From Collinsella aerofaciens (GTDB lineage Bacteria; Actinomycetota; Coriobacteriia; Coriobacteriales; Coriobacteriaceae), in NCBI GenBank assembly GCA_021639365.1, contig JAJXHK010000001.1, positions 124,001 through 188,000 of the forward strand: DNA of 64,000 nucleotides. Reading direction: 5' to 3'. Every line of letters begins with the position of its first letter. Position 1 is the first letter of the stretch. Positions 8,007 through 16,066 of the stretch are shown here, piece by piece. The position numbers and the translations under genes are program-made. The notes below the pieces were generated by a model, which was given only the letters and a program-made list of their open reading frames with translations, searched no databases and was not told the DNA's origin.

Positions 8007-8040
8007 AGGGCCAGCCGACCATCCAAGACCGGCTGGCCCT
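8007..8040 (+). terminator. intercistronic hairpin between lacE and lacG, cassette 1
   Basis: AGGGCCAGCCG (8007-8017) pairs perfectly with CGGCTGGCCCT (8030-8040), followed by TCGATTT. With no strong T-run it may attenuate or protect the upstream mRNA rather than terminate fully, giving more lacE than lacG. Confidence 0.55.
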
Positions 8041-8063
8041 TCGATTTAGACGATTGGATCATC

Positions 8064-9503
8064 ATGTCCGTTAACCCTGCTAGCGTCACCAACCCGCCTG
8101 CGCAGTTTCCCGAGGACTTTGTCTTTGGCGGCGCCACTGCTGCCTACCAGGTAGAGGGCGAGACCCGCACTCACGGTAAGGGCAAGGTTGCCTGGGACGA
8201 CTTCCTGGAGGCCCAGGGCCGTTTCTCCCCCGATCCCGCTTCGGACTTCTACAACCAGTACCCCGTCGATTTGGAGCTGTGCGAGGAGTTTGGCATCAAC
8301 GGCATTCGCCTCTCCATCGCCTGGAGCCGCATCTTCCCCAACGGCACCGGCGAGATCAACCCCGAGGGCGTGCAGTTCTACCACGACCTCTTCGCCGAGT
8401 GCCACAAGCACCACGTTGAGCCGTTTGTCACGCTGCATCACTTCGACACGCCGCTCCCCCTCTTTGAGAAGGGCGATTTCCTCAACCGCGAGACCATCGA
8501 TGCCTTTGTGGACTTTGCCACTTTCTGCTTTAAGGAGTACGCCGACCAGGTGACCTACTGGTTCACCTTTAACGAGATCTGGGCCGATGCCTCCAACACC
8601 TACATCGAGGGCACCTTCCCCGGCGGCGTCAAGGCGCATCTTGCCGAGGCCTTCCAGTGCGAGCACAACATGATGCTCGCCCACGCCAAGGCAGTACTGG
8701 CCTTCCACAACGGCGGTTTTAAGGGCAAGATTGGCGTCATTCAGTCGCTGGAGTTCAAGTATCCGCTCAACGAGAACGACCCTGCCGACATCAAGGCCGC
8801 CAACAACGAGCACGTGCTGCAGAACCAGTTCTTGCTCGACGCCACCTTCCGCGGCGACTATGCTCCCGACACCCTCGAGTGCGCCAACCGCCTGGCTGCC
8901 GTCTCGGGCGGCACCATCCAGATCCTGGACGAGGACCTCGAGATTATGCGCGAGGCCGCGCTCTACAACGACTACCTGGGCGTCAACAACTACCAGTGCC
9001 GCTTCCTCAAGGCTTACGACGGCGAGAACGACCTGCACCACAACGGTACGGGCGAGAAGGGCACCGGCCGCTGGCGCGTCAAGGGCATTGGCGAGCATGT
9101 GAACAAGCCCGGCATCCCCACCACCGACTGGGACTGGATTATCTATCCCGAGGGCCTGTTCGACCTGCTCGTCTACATTAAGCAGCGCTACCCCAACTAC
9201 AAGCAGATCTTCATTACAGAAAACGGCATGGGCTACAAGGACCCCTACAAGGACGGTTTTGTGGACGACCAGCCGCGCATCGACTACATCGAGCAGCACC
9301 TGCGCTGGTTGCTCAAGGCCATGGAGGTGGGCGTCAACGTGGGCGGCTACTTCCTGTGGAGCCTGCAGGACCAGTTCTCCTGGACCAACGGATACAACAA
9401 GCGCTATGGCTTCTTCTACGTTGACTTTGAAACCCAGAAGCGCACGCCCAAGGCAAGCGCCTACTGGTACAAGCACGTAGCGCAGACCCGTCGTCTGGAC
9501 TAG
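8064..9503 (+). CDS. lacG: GH1 6-phospho-beta-galactosidase (LacG), cassette 1
   Basis: This 479-residue GH1 enzyme has FGGATAAYQVEGETRTHGKG near the N-terminus, the acid/base Glu171 in FTFNEI and the nucleophile Glu386 in ITENGMGY. The C-terminal FSWTNGYNKRYG block supplies the Ser, Trp, Lys and Tyr that in LacG bind the 6-phosphate and favour galactosides over glucosides. It hydrolyses intracellular lactose-6-phosphate-type products from the neighbouring LacE, releasing galactose-6-phosphate for LacAB. The ribosome site is weak (GGAT), consistent with translational dependence on lacE. Length is normal (about 470). It is closest in sequence to cassette 3 LacG within the window. Exact aglycone preference is unknown. 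Confidence 0.95.
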   Translation: MSVNPASVTNPPAQFPEDFVFGGATAAYQVEGETRTHGKGKVAWDDFLEAQGRFSPDPASDFYNQYPVDLELCEEFGINGIRLSIAWSRIFPNGTGEINPEGVQFYHDLFAECHKHHVEPFVTLHHFDTPLPLFEKGDFLNRETIDAFVDFATFCFKEYADQVTYWFTFNEIWADASNTYIEGTFPGGVKAHLAEAFQCEHNMMLAHAKAVLAFHNGGFKGKIGVIQSLEFKYPLNENDPADIKAANNEHVLQNQFLLDATFRGDYAPDTLECANRLAAVSGGTIQILDEDLEIMREAALYNDYLGVNNYQCRFLKAYDGENDLHHNGTGEKGTGRWRVKGIGEHVNKPGIPTTDWDWIIYPEGLFDLLVYIKQRYPNYKQIFITENGMGYKDPYKDGFVDDQPRIDYIEQHLRWLLKAMEVGVNVGGYFLWSLQDQFSWTNGYNKRYGFFYVDFETQKRTPKASAYWYKHVAQTRRLD

Positions 9504-9608
9504 CGGCTTGCGGGGTTACCCGCCCACATAACCTGTCCCCATTTCTCAGCCGGGAGTGGCACGTCACACGGCGCGCCGCCCCCGGCCTTTTTGTGCAGGT
9601 CGGAAGCC

Positions 9609-9673
9609 GTTTGTCTCGATCTGTAACATCTAGCCGAGTTTTTGGGTCCTAGCTGTTACAGATTGAGACGAAC
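9609..9673. repeat. CTGTAACA hairpin element A1
   Basis: An inverted repeat with arms of about 24 bp (GTCTCGATCTGTAACATCTAG and its near complement) encloses a loop containing CCGAGTTTTTGGGTC. Near-identical copies lie at 14619-14683 and 19435-19499. It is in the convergent gap between lacG cassette 1 and the cassette 2 lacI. Confidence 0.8.
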
Positions 9674-9693
9674 AGGATTGCTCTTTCCGAAGA

Positions 9694-9757
9694 ATCTAAA
9701 TCTGTAACACGTAGCCCGCTTTTGACCGTCTACCTGTTACAAATCGAGACAAACGGA
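9694..9757. repeat. CTGTAACA hairpin element A2
   Basis: Second element of the tandem pair. Its arms match A1 but the loop is of another type (CCCGCTTTTGACCGTC), shared with the copy at 14701-14766. It ends 8 bp before the stop codon of the converging lacI gene, so it may serve as a bidirectional terminator. Confidence 0.75.
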
Positions 9758-9764
9758 GTAGGAC

Positions 9765-10793
9765 CTAACCCCGTATGTCCCTAACAGTCGAGCGTTCGAC
9801 CAGCGTGCTCGGCACATGAATCGCCTCGATAGACGAGCTCTCTCCAATCGCCGCCTCAAACGCAAGCTTACCGACACCGCGCAAATCAAATCGCAGCGTC
9901 GTCAGCCGATTGTGAGGAACAAGTCCCTCGAGTGCGTCGTCGATACCAACCACGCTCACGTCGTCGGGCACGGACAGGCCCGCGTTCTCGAGCGCGGCGA
10001 TAACGCCCAGCGCCATCTGGTCATTTGCCGCAAGCACGGCAGTCGGCGCCTGCGACCCGCCGGCAAGCACCTCGGCCGCAATCCGCTCGCCCATGGCGTA
10101 CCCACTGTCCGCACTCCAATCGCCACGCAGCATCGGAGCGGCATCGACATGAGCACGACCCAGCGTATCGCGCCAACCGGCCTCACGAAAACGCGAGGAA
10201 ATCGAGTTTTCCGGACCCGCCACAAACCGCATATTCGAGTGACCATGTTCCAGCAGATAATTGGTCAACAGCTCGCACGAACCATACTGGTCGGAGTCGA
10301 TCGTCGTGCAGCGCGGATGCGCATACATGGACAGGATGACCGTTCGCACTCCCGGCTGGGGAACAAACTCCTCAAAATCGGGAGCCATGCGGTTCATGTT
10401 GAGAATCATGCCGTCGACGGGTCGCTCGACCATGCGGCGCGAGGCATCGGCAAGTGCATAGGGCTTGTCGCCGCCCATCTCGATCATAGTGACGGCAAAA
10501 TCGTGCTCGCGCGCCGCTTGCATGATACCCTCGAGCGTCGCCAGGTTACCGACACGTGTGATGTTGTACATGCACAGGCCAATAGAACGATACGACCCGC
10601 CGCGCAACGCCGCTCCAGCAAAATTGGGACGAAAGCCCAGCTCTTCCATGGCGGCCAGCACACGCTTGCGCGTCTTTTCCGTCACGTTGGGCATACCGTT
10701 GACCACGCGAGACACAGTCTGGCGGCTCACGCCAGCGAGCGCCGCAACCTCTGCCGCGCTCGCCGAACGACCATTCCTTGTCTGCTGATCCAT
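9765..10793 (-). CDS. LacI-family regulator of lac cassette 2
   Basis: The product (about 342 residues from ATG at 10793) has a LacI helix-turn-helix at about 13-35 (AEVAALAGVSRQTVSRVV), recognition residues Arg24 and Gln25, hinge NFAGAALRGG, and a sugar-binding domain with the motifs MYNITRVGNL, PVDGMI and ANDQMALG. The start is uncertain: the open frame extends upstream and GTG at 10802 has a better-spaced AGG; ATG at 10793 was chosen because it gives a normal N-terminus. It diverges from lacG at 11138, with two tandem LacI-type operators (10985-11024) between them. It probably controls the lacG-lacE pair of cassette 2. The effector is unknown. Confidence 0.9.
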   Translation of the reverse strand: MDQQTRNGRSASAAEVAALAGVSRQTVSRVVNGMPNVTEKTRKRVLAAMEELGFRPNFAGAALRGGSYRSIGLCMYNITRVGNLATLEGIMQAAREHDFAVTMIEMGGDKPYALADASRRMVERPVDGMILNMNRMAPDFEEFVPQPGVRTVILSMYAHPRCTTIDSDQYGSCELLTNYLLEHGHSNMRFVAGPENSISSRFREAGWRDTLGRAHVDAAPMLRGDWSADSGYAMGERIAAEVLAGGSQAPTAVLAANDQMALGVIAALENAGLSVPDDVSVVGIDDALEGLVPHNRLTTLRFDLRGVGKLAFEAAIGESSSIEAIHVPSTLVERSTVRDIRG

Positions 10794-10915
10794 GCCTTCC
10801 ACGCTAACCTGCTTCCCAACTATTCCCCGCGCCCATGGCGCATCGTACATACATTGATAACGTGCTCATGATACCCGAGCCATATACCACAACATGAAAA
10901 CTTCTGTCAATCAAA

Positions 10916-10947
10916 ACCGCTTACCGAACAAATACAACCGTTCGCGG
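10916..10947 (+). promoter_or_regulatory. 21-bp-spaced direct repeat, cassette 2
   Basis: ACCGCTTACC at 10916 and ACCGTTCGCG at 10937, 21 bp apart, begin 48 bp (second half) before the first operator of this cassette. The layout repeats that of cassettes 1 and 3. Confidence 0.5.
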
Positions 10948-10984
10948 CTGTTTGAAGTTGTTTTGTTTCTATACATCCCAGCCG

Positions 10985-11024
10985 GATGTTAACGTGCTCA
11001 TTGTCAAATGTTCACGTGCTCATT
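10985..11024. promoter_or_regulatory. tandem LacI-type operators, cassette 2
   Basis: GATGTTAACGTGCTCATT (10985-11002) and AATGTTCACGTGCTCATT (11007-11024) are 22 bp apart centre to centre. They share outer CATT/AATG and central ACGT with the other cassettes but have CTC where those have GCC or GTC. The 10794-11137 gap contains these sites, the 21-bp repeat and presumably divergent promoters, and no gene. Confidence 0.65.
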
Positions 11025-11137
11025 TTGGTTCTAATCATTTTAAGATAGTGTTTATCGGGCTTTTTCACCGCTGAACGCTAACCAGGGAGCCTCCTGAGCG
11101 CAAACGCACAATATCGAACAGCGAGACGAGAGGGTGT

Positions 11138-12586
11138 ATGCATATGTCTTTGCTAAACCGCGTACAGCAGCTGCCGAAGGGCTTTGTTTGGGGCGCCGCA
11201 ACCGCCGCGTACCAAACGGAAGGTTCCACGAAGGTGGCAGGCAAGGGTAAGACCATGTGGGACGATTACCTTGTCGCCCAGGGTCGCTTTTTGCCCGACC
11301 CGGCCAGTGATTTCTACAACCGCTACGAGGAGGATATCCGCCTTTCTGCCGAGCATGGACTCAACGCCATTCGTGTGTCCATCGCCTGGACCCGCATCTT
11401 CCCCAACGGCGACGATGCCGAACCCCTCGCCGAGGGCGTTAAGCACTACCACGAGCTGTTCGCCTGCTGCAAAAAGTATGGCGTCGAGCCCTATGTGTCC
11501 CTGCATCACTTTGACTCCCCCGCCGCCCTGTTCAACCAGGGCGACTGGCTCAACCGCAAGACCGTCGACGCCTATGTGCGCTATGCCGAGTTCTGCTTCC
11601 GCGAGTTCCGCGAGGTCAAGAATTGGTTCACCATCAACGAGCTCATCAGCCTCTCGCACTCCCAATACATCCAAGGCAACTTCCCGCCCAACCATCACTT
11701 TGATGTGACGAGCGGCATCCAGAGCCAGCACAACGAGCTCGTTGCCCACGCCCGCGCCGTCAACCTGTATAAGGATCTTGACGAGACCGAGCACCTGGGC
11801 GGACGCATTGGCATGGTCAACGTCCTGACGCCGGCATATCCTGCCACCGACTCGCCCGCCGACCAGCACGCCGCCGACCTGTACAACGCCTTCTACACCG
11901 ACTTCATCATGGACGGCGCCTTCCTGGGTCACTACTCCGCGCGCACCCTCTCACTCATCAACGAGATTCTGCGTGCCAACAACGCCACACTTACGGTTGA
12001 GGACAGCGACATGGAGGAGCTCGCCAAGGCGGCGCCCCGCAACGATATGTTCGGCCTCAACTACTATCAGTCGGCGTTTATCGCCGCCTACGATGGCGAG
12101 TCAACCAACAGCTTTAACGGCACCGGAGACAAGGGCACCTCGTGCTTTAAGTTTAAGGGCGTCGGGCAGCAGGTCGATATGCCGGGTATCCCCACCACCG
12201 ACTGGGATTGGCTCATCTACCCGCAAGGCCTCTACGACACGCTCAAGCACATCAGCGCCACCTATCCCAACCTCCCCGTCATCTATATCACCGAAAACGG
12301 CCTGGGCCACAAGGACCCCGAGCCCGACGCAAACGGCATCGTCGCCGATCCCGAGCGCATCGACTTTGTCGACCAGCACATGGAGAAGGTGCTCCAGGCG
12401 CGCGCCGAGGGCGTCGACGTCCAGGGCTACTTTATCTGGAGCCTGCAGGACCAGTTCTCGTGGGCCAATGGCTATAACAAGCGCTACGGCCTGTTCTACA
12501 TCGACTTCGACACGCAAAAACGCTACATCAAGCAGTCGGCACTCTGGTACAAGGAGCTCGCCGACACTATGGCGGACGCGCAGTAG
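11138..12586 (+). CDS. lacG: GH1 6-phospho-beta-galactosidase (LacG), cassette 2
   Basis: The 482-residue product has all GH1 landmarks: WGAATAAYQTEGSTKVAGKG, acid/base Glu168 in FTINEL, nucleophile Glu386 in YITENGLGH, and the phosphate-binding block FSWANGYNKRYG. It should split a 6-phosphorylated beta-galactoside in the cytoplasm. It begins FVWGAATAAY rather than FVFGGATAAY, carries an extra turn near 420 (DPEPDANGIVADPER) and is the most divergent of the three copies. Unlike the other cassettes it precedes its lacE. The first ATG at 11138 is 3 bases from GAGGG; the in-frame ATG at 11144 has better spacing and could be the true start. A different glycan substrate is possible. Confidence 0.93.
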   Translation: MHMSLLNRVQQLPKGFVWGAATAAYQTEGSTKVAGKGKTMWDDYLVAQGRFLPDPASDFYNRYEEDIRLSAEHGLNAIRVSIAWTRIFPNGDDAEPLAEGVKHYHELFACCKKYGVEPYVSLHHFDSPAALFNQGDWLNRKTVDAYVRYAEFCFREFREVKNWFTINELISLSHSQYIQGNFPPNHHFDVTSGIQSQHNELVAHARAVNLYKDLDETEHLGGRIGMVNVLTPAYPATDSPADQHAADLYNAFYTDFIMDGAFLGHYSARTLSLINEILRANNATLTVEDSDMEELAKAAPRNDMFGLNYYQSAFIAAYDGESTNSFNGTGDKGTSCFKFKGVGQQVDMPGIPTTDWDWLIYPQGLYDTLKHISATYPNLPVIYITENGLGHKDPEPDANGIVADPERIDFVDQHMEKVLQARAEGVDVQGYFIWSLQDQFSWANGYNKRYGLFYIDFDTQKRYIKQSALWYKELADTMADAQ

Positions 12587-12612
12587 CGCATCGCCTCGCT
12601 TTCCCCCGAGAA

Positions 12613-12649
12613 GGGAGCGGCCCTATGCGATACAAACCCAGCCGCTCCC
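12613..12649 (+). terminator. intercistronic hairpin between lacG and lacE, cassette 2
   Basis: GGGAGCGGC (12613-12621) pairs with GCCGCTCCC (12641-12649). No T-run follows directly. Its place between the two cassette genes matches the hairpins at 8007-8040 and 17860-17889, although the sequences are unrelated. Confidence 0.5.
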
Positions 12650-12762
12650 CTCTCTCCCCCTGGGACCGGCCCCGCCTGCACCCGGGCTTTTAGCAAGCGG
12701 GAGACCATATAGGTTTTCAACGTCCATGCCATTAAGATTTCATGCAAAGAGGAGCGTGAACT

Positions 12763-14523
12763 ATGGAATCGATCGTTAAGTTCTTGGAGAAAGGTCAGCC
12801 GTACTTCGACAAGGTCTCTAAGAACATCTACCTTCAGGCCATTAAAGACGGCTTTTTGGCAGCAATGCCCATTATCCTGTCTTCTTCTGTCTTCCTGCTT
12901 ATTTCGACCCTGCCGGGCGTTGTCGCCACGGTCGGCGGCTTTACGCTGCCCGACTGGTGGAACGTCGACGTCGTGAACTTCTGCAACAAGGTTTACAACT
13001 TCACGATGGGCGTCGTGGGCATCATGGTCGCCGGCACCACCGCAAGCGCGCTGACCGGCTCCAAGAACCGCCGCATGCCTGCCGGCAAGGCCATCAACGC
13101 CACGAGCACCATGGTCGCCGCCATGTGCGCTATGCTCATCTTGGCCGTTACCCAGACGAGTGCCAAGATCGACGGCGCCGATGTCTCGGTGTTCTTTACC
13201 GACAACATGGGCACCAAGGGCCTGCTGAGCTCCTTTGTCGCCGCATTTGCCACGGTCAACATCTATGCCTTCTGCATTAAGCGAGACATCACCATCAAGC
13301 TGCCCAAAGAAGTCCCCGGCGCCATCGCCCAGAACTTCCGCGACATCTTCGCCTTCAGCTTCTCCATCCTGTTTGTCGCCGTCATCGACGTTATCTGCCG
13401 CACCTGCTTGGCCGTCCCGTTTGCCAACGTCATCTCCACGCTGGTGAGCCCGCTGTTCGCCGCTGCCGATTCCTACGCCGGCCTCGCCCTCATCTGGTTC
13501 ATGATCCCGCTGTTCTGGTTCATGGGCATCCACGGCCCCTCGGTCGTTAAGCCTGCCCTCAACGCCGCGCTGTTTGGCAACATCACCACCAACCTCGCCA
13601 CGCTGCAGGCCGGCGGTCACCCCGCCCTCGCCCTGACCGAAAACTTCGGTAACTACATCGGCGAACTCGGCGGCACCGGCGCCACGTTCATTGTCCCGAT
13701 CATCTTCCTGCTCTTTATGCGCTCCAAGCAGCTCAAGGCCGTCGGCAAAGCCTCTGTCGTGCCCGTGATGTTCGCCGTCAACGAGCCGCTGCTGTTCGCC
13801 GCGCCCATCATCCTCAACCCGTACTTCCTGATCCCGTTCCTGTTTGCCCCCGTGGCCAACGTCCTCATTGGTAAGTTCTTCATCGACTTTTTGGGCATGA
13901 ACGGCTTTATCTATGCCATGCCGTGGGCACTCCCCGGACCGATCGGCACCTTCATCGACACCAACTTCCAGCCGATCTCTCTGGTCCTGGTTGTCGTCCT
14001 GCTGGTCGTTGACTTCTTGATCTACTACCCGTTCTGCAAGGCCTACGACAACGTCCTGTGCAAGCAGGAGGCCGAGACCCTGGCCGAAGAAGAGGCCGAG
14101 GAGACCAAGGCCGTCAAGACCGCTGCCGCCCCCGCCGTTGAGGCTCCTGTTGTCGAGACCGCTTCTGCCACTGAGGCCTCCGCAGCTCCGTCCGCCCTTA
14201 AGGGCAAGGATCTGAGGGTTCTGGTTCTGTGCGCTGGCGCCGGCACCTCTGCACTGCTCGCCAACGCGCTTAAGGAAGGCGCCGACGAGCTGGGCATCGA
14301 CATTACCGCCAACGCCGGTGCCTACGGCAGCCACTACGCCATCATGGACCAGTACAACGTCATCGTCCTGGCTCCGCAGGTTCGCACCTATTACAACGAG
14401 ATGAAGGCCGACACCGACCGCCTGGGCATCACGCTGCTGTCGCCCAAGGGCAAACAGTACATCGACCTCACTAAGGATCCCAAGGGTGCCGTCGCCTGGA
14501 TCGAGGAAAACCTCGAGGCATAA
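12763..14523 (+). CDS. lacE: PTS lactose-type IICB transporter (LacE), cassette 2
   Basis: The 586-residue protein has a LacE-type IIC membrane domain (IYLQAIKDGFLAAMPIILSS, FWFMGIHGPSVVKPA, GGTGATFIV, VNEPLLFAAPIILNP, MPWALPGPIG), an Ala/Val/Glu-rich linker from about 430 to 480, and a IIB domain with the phosphorylated Cys490 in VLVLCAGAGTSALLANAL. It transports and phosphorylates a lactose-type sugar. Its IIB loop reads CAGAGTSA rather than CQGGGTSG, shared with cassette 3. RBS AGAGGAG lies 8 bases before ATG. It is the second gene after lacG (176 bp apart) and is followed by a strong terminator. No IIA domain is fused; LacF is the likely donor. Confidence 0.95.
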   Translation: MESIVKFLEKGQPYFDKVSKNIYLQAIKDGFLAAMPIILSSSVFLLISTLPGVVATVGGFTLPDWWNVDVVNFCNKVYNFTMGVVGIMVAGTTASALTGSKNRRMPAGKAINATSTMVAAMCAMLILAVTQTSAKIDGADVSVFFTDNMGTKGLLSSFVAAFATVNIYAFCIKRDITIKLPKEVPGAIAQNFRDIFAFSFSILFVAVIDVICRTCLAVPFANVISTLVSPLFAAADSYAGLALIWFMIPLFWFMGIHGPSVVKPALNAALFGNITTNLATLQAGGHPALALTENFGNYIGELGGTGATFIVPIIFLLFMRSKQLKAVGKASVVPVMFAVNEPLLFAAPIILNPYFLIPFLFAPVANVLIGKFFIDFLGMNGFIYAMPWALPGPIGTFIDTNFQPISLVLVVVLLVVDFLIYYPFCKAYDNVLCKQEAETLAEEEAEETKAVKTAAAPAVEAPVVETASATEASAAPSALKGKDLRVLVLCAGAGTSALLANALKEGADELGIDITANAGAYGSHYAIMDQYNVIVLAPQVRTYYNEMKADTDRLGITLLSPKGKQYIDLTKDPKGAVAWIEENLEA

Positions 14524-14556
14524 GACGCTGACACCACCTGCCGCTTGCAGACAATA

Positions 14557-14598
14557 AATGGCCCGTGCATCGATGTGTGATGCGCGGGCCATTTTGTT
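14557..14598 (+). terminator. terminator of cassette 2
   Basis: AATGGCCCGTGCATC pairs with GATGCGCGGGCCATT (one internal mismatch) and is followed by TTGTTT. It lies 34 bp beyond the lacE stop. Confidence 0.8.
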
Positions 14599-14618
14599 TA
14601 GACCGCACCCGTCCTCCT

Positions 14619-14683
14619 GTTCATCTCAATCTGTAACATCTAGCCGAGTTTTTCGGTCCTAGCTGTTACAGATCGAGATGAAC
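14619..14683. repeat. CTGTAACA hairpin element A3
   Basis: Arms and loop (CCGAGTTTTTCGGTC) nearly identical to A1 at 9609-9673, with compensating GTTCATCTC/GAGATGAAC outer arms. It lies in the convergent gap between cassette 2 lacE and cassette 3 lacI. Confidence 0.8.
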
Positions 14684-14700
14684 GCACAGGCCAAGCCGAA

Positions 14701-14766
14701 AATCTCAATCTGTAACATGTAGACCACTTTTGACCGTCTAGTTGTTACAGATCGAGACAAACGGAA
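14701..14766. repeat. CTGTAACA hairpin element A4
   Basis: Partner of A3, with the second loop type (ACCACTTTTGACCGTC) as in A2. It ends 15 bp before the stop codon of the converging lacI. Confidence 0.75.
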
Positions 14767-14780
14767 TAGGCCGAGCACGT

Positions 14781-15791
14781 CTACGCCCGCAAGTCCTTTA
14801 CGCTGGAACGCTCGACCAACACGCCCGAGACGAGCGTACGGCTTCTGGAGCTCGGAGCTTCCAGACCCGCGACGACCTCGTTGAGCGCACGGACGCCCAG
14901 CTCGCGGTGGCGAAACTTCACCGACGTCAGAATCGAGTTGGGAATCGTCTTATAGAGCTCATCGTCGAAGCCGATCACGGACACATCATTGGGCACACTG
15001 AGCCCTTTGTCACGTAGAGCCATCATCACGCCGTTTGCCATGCAGTCGTTAGCAGCGAGGACCGCCGTGCAATCGGGCTTATCGGCAAGCACAAGGCCCG
15101 CGGCATAGCCACTATCCGCATTCCAATCGCCTTGCAGAGGCTCGGGCGGCTCAATGCCACGCGCCTCGAGTGCCGCACGCCAACCTTTCATACGGCACTG
15201 GCTCGACAACGACTCTTTCTTACCAGAGACGAAGTACACGTTTTTATGCCCGTGGTTCAAGAAGTACTCGCACGCCATGCGCGCGCCGCCCTCTTGGTCG
15301 TCACTGACGGTGGAGCAGGTAGGATGTTCCATCGGTGTGATAATCACCGTCTTGAGGTCTTTCGGTGCCTCAAAAGTATCAAAGTCATCGACCATCTGAC
15401 GCAGGTTGAAGATCATGCCATCAACAGGCAGCTGCGACATCCTACGCGCCGCTTCGGCAAGGGTCATCTTCTCCCCCGCCCGCTTTTTGATCATCGTGAG
15501 CGCAAAGCCGCGTTCTTCGGCGGCATCTGCGATACCGTCAATCATGTCCACGGCACCGCCCGACAAGTGGAACAGCACCACGCCGATGCACCCGTAACGG
15601 CCCAACTTGAGCGAACGCGCGGCAAAGTTGGTTCGAAACCCGAGCGCCTCCATTGCGGAATGAACCTTATCGCGTGTCGACTCTCGCACGCTATCGGGCT
15701 CGTTGATCACACGCGAAACCGTCTTGAGAGAAACACCCGCAGCAATCGCCACATCGTTCATTGAGACATTTTTCTTGTCCATCGTTGCCAC
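14781..15791 (-). CDS. LacI-family regulator of lac cassette 3
   Basis: From GTG at 15791 the product has about 336 residues. The GTG has GGAG 5 bases upstream; an in-frame ATG three codons later (15782) is the alternative. The helix-turn-helix (MNDVAIAAGVSLKTVSRVI) has Leu-Lys at the recognition positions where the paralogues have Glu-Gln and Arg-Gln; the hinge is NFAARSLKLG. The effector domain follows with PVDGMIFNL and AANDCMANG. It diverges from lacE at 16067, and two LacI-type palindromes (15921-15962) lie between. Probable repressor of the cassette 3 lacE-lacG pair; inducer unknown. Confidence 0.92.
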   Translation of the reverse strand: MATMDKKNVSMNDVAIAAGVSLKTVSRVINEPDSVRESTRDKVHSAMEALGFRTNFAARSLKLGRYGCIGVVLFHLSGGAVDMIDGIADAAEERGFALTMIKKRAGEKMTLAEAARRMSQLPVDGMIFNLRQMVDDFDTFEAPKDLKTVIITPMEHPTCSTVSDDQEGGARMACEYFLNHGHKNVYFVSGKKESLSSQCRMKGWRAALEARGIEPPEPLQGDWNADSGYAAGLVLADKPDCTAVLAANDCMANGVMMALRDKGLSVPNDVSVIGFDDELYKTIPNSILTSVKFRHRELGVRALNEVVAGLEAPSSRSRTLVSGVLVERSSVKDLRA

Positions 15792-15864
15792 TACTTCTCC
15801 AGTCGGTTTTGCATCGCTTGCTTTTTGCGTTCTAGCATACACTACCTGCCCGACTGACAAATCA

Positions 15865-15896
15865 ACCGTTTACCGGACAATATCGACCGCTCACCC
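15865..15896 (+). promoter_or_regulatory. 21-bp-spaced direct repeat, cassette 3
   Basis: ACCGTTTACCGG at 15865 and ACCGCTCACCCG at 15886 start exactly 21 bp apart. This is one of the clearest members of the seven-site family and lies 35 bp upstream of the first operator. Confidence 0.6.
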
Positions 15897-15920
15897 GTAT
15901 ATCCTTGTTGCTCTTCCAAA

Positions 15921-15962
15921 AATGTCTTACGTTGTCATTAACGAAATGACAACGTTGTCATT
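15921..15962. promoter_or_regulatory. paired LacI-type operators, cassette 3
   Basis: AATGACAACGTTGTCATT (15945-15962) is a perfect 18-bp palindrome with central ACGT. An imperfect copy, AATGTCTTACGTTGTCATT, lies at 15921-15939. Both use the half site GTTGTCATT, distinct from the GCC and CTC versions in cassettes 1 and 2. Confidence 0.7.
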
Positions 15963-16066
15963 TCGCAATGCCTTCCTTAAGCAGGAAGGTTTCCGGGCAG
16001 TCCTGACCATCCATCGACGACCAGTTCCATCCACATGCATCGCGCATCAAGTAGCAAAGGAGCTCT

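Noticed and set aside
9609..14766. CTGTAACA hairpins as riboswitches or T-boxes
   Set aside because: They lie at 3' ends of convergent genes rather than in leaders, and lack a conserved aptamer core or a T-box sequence.
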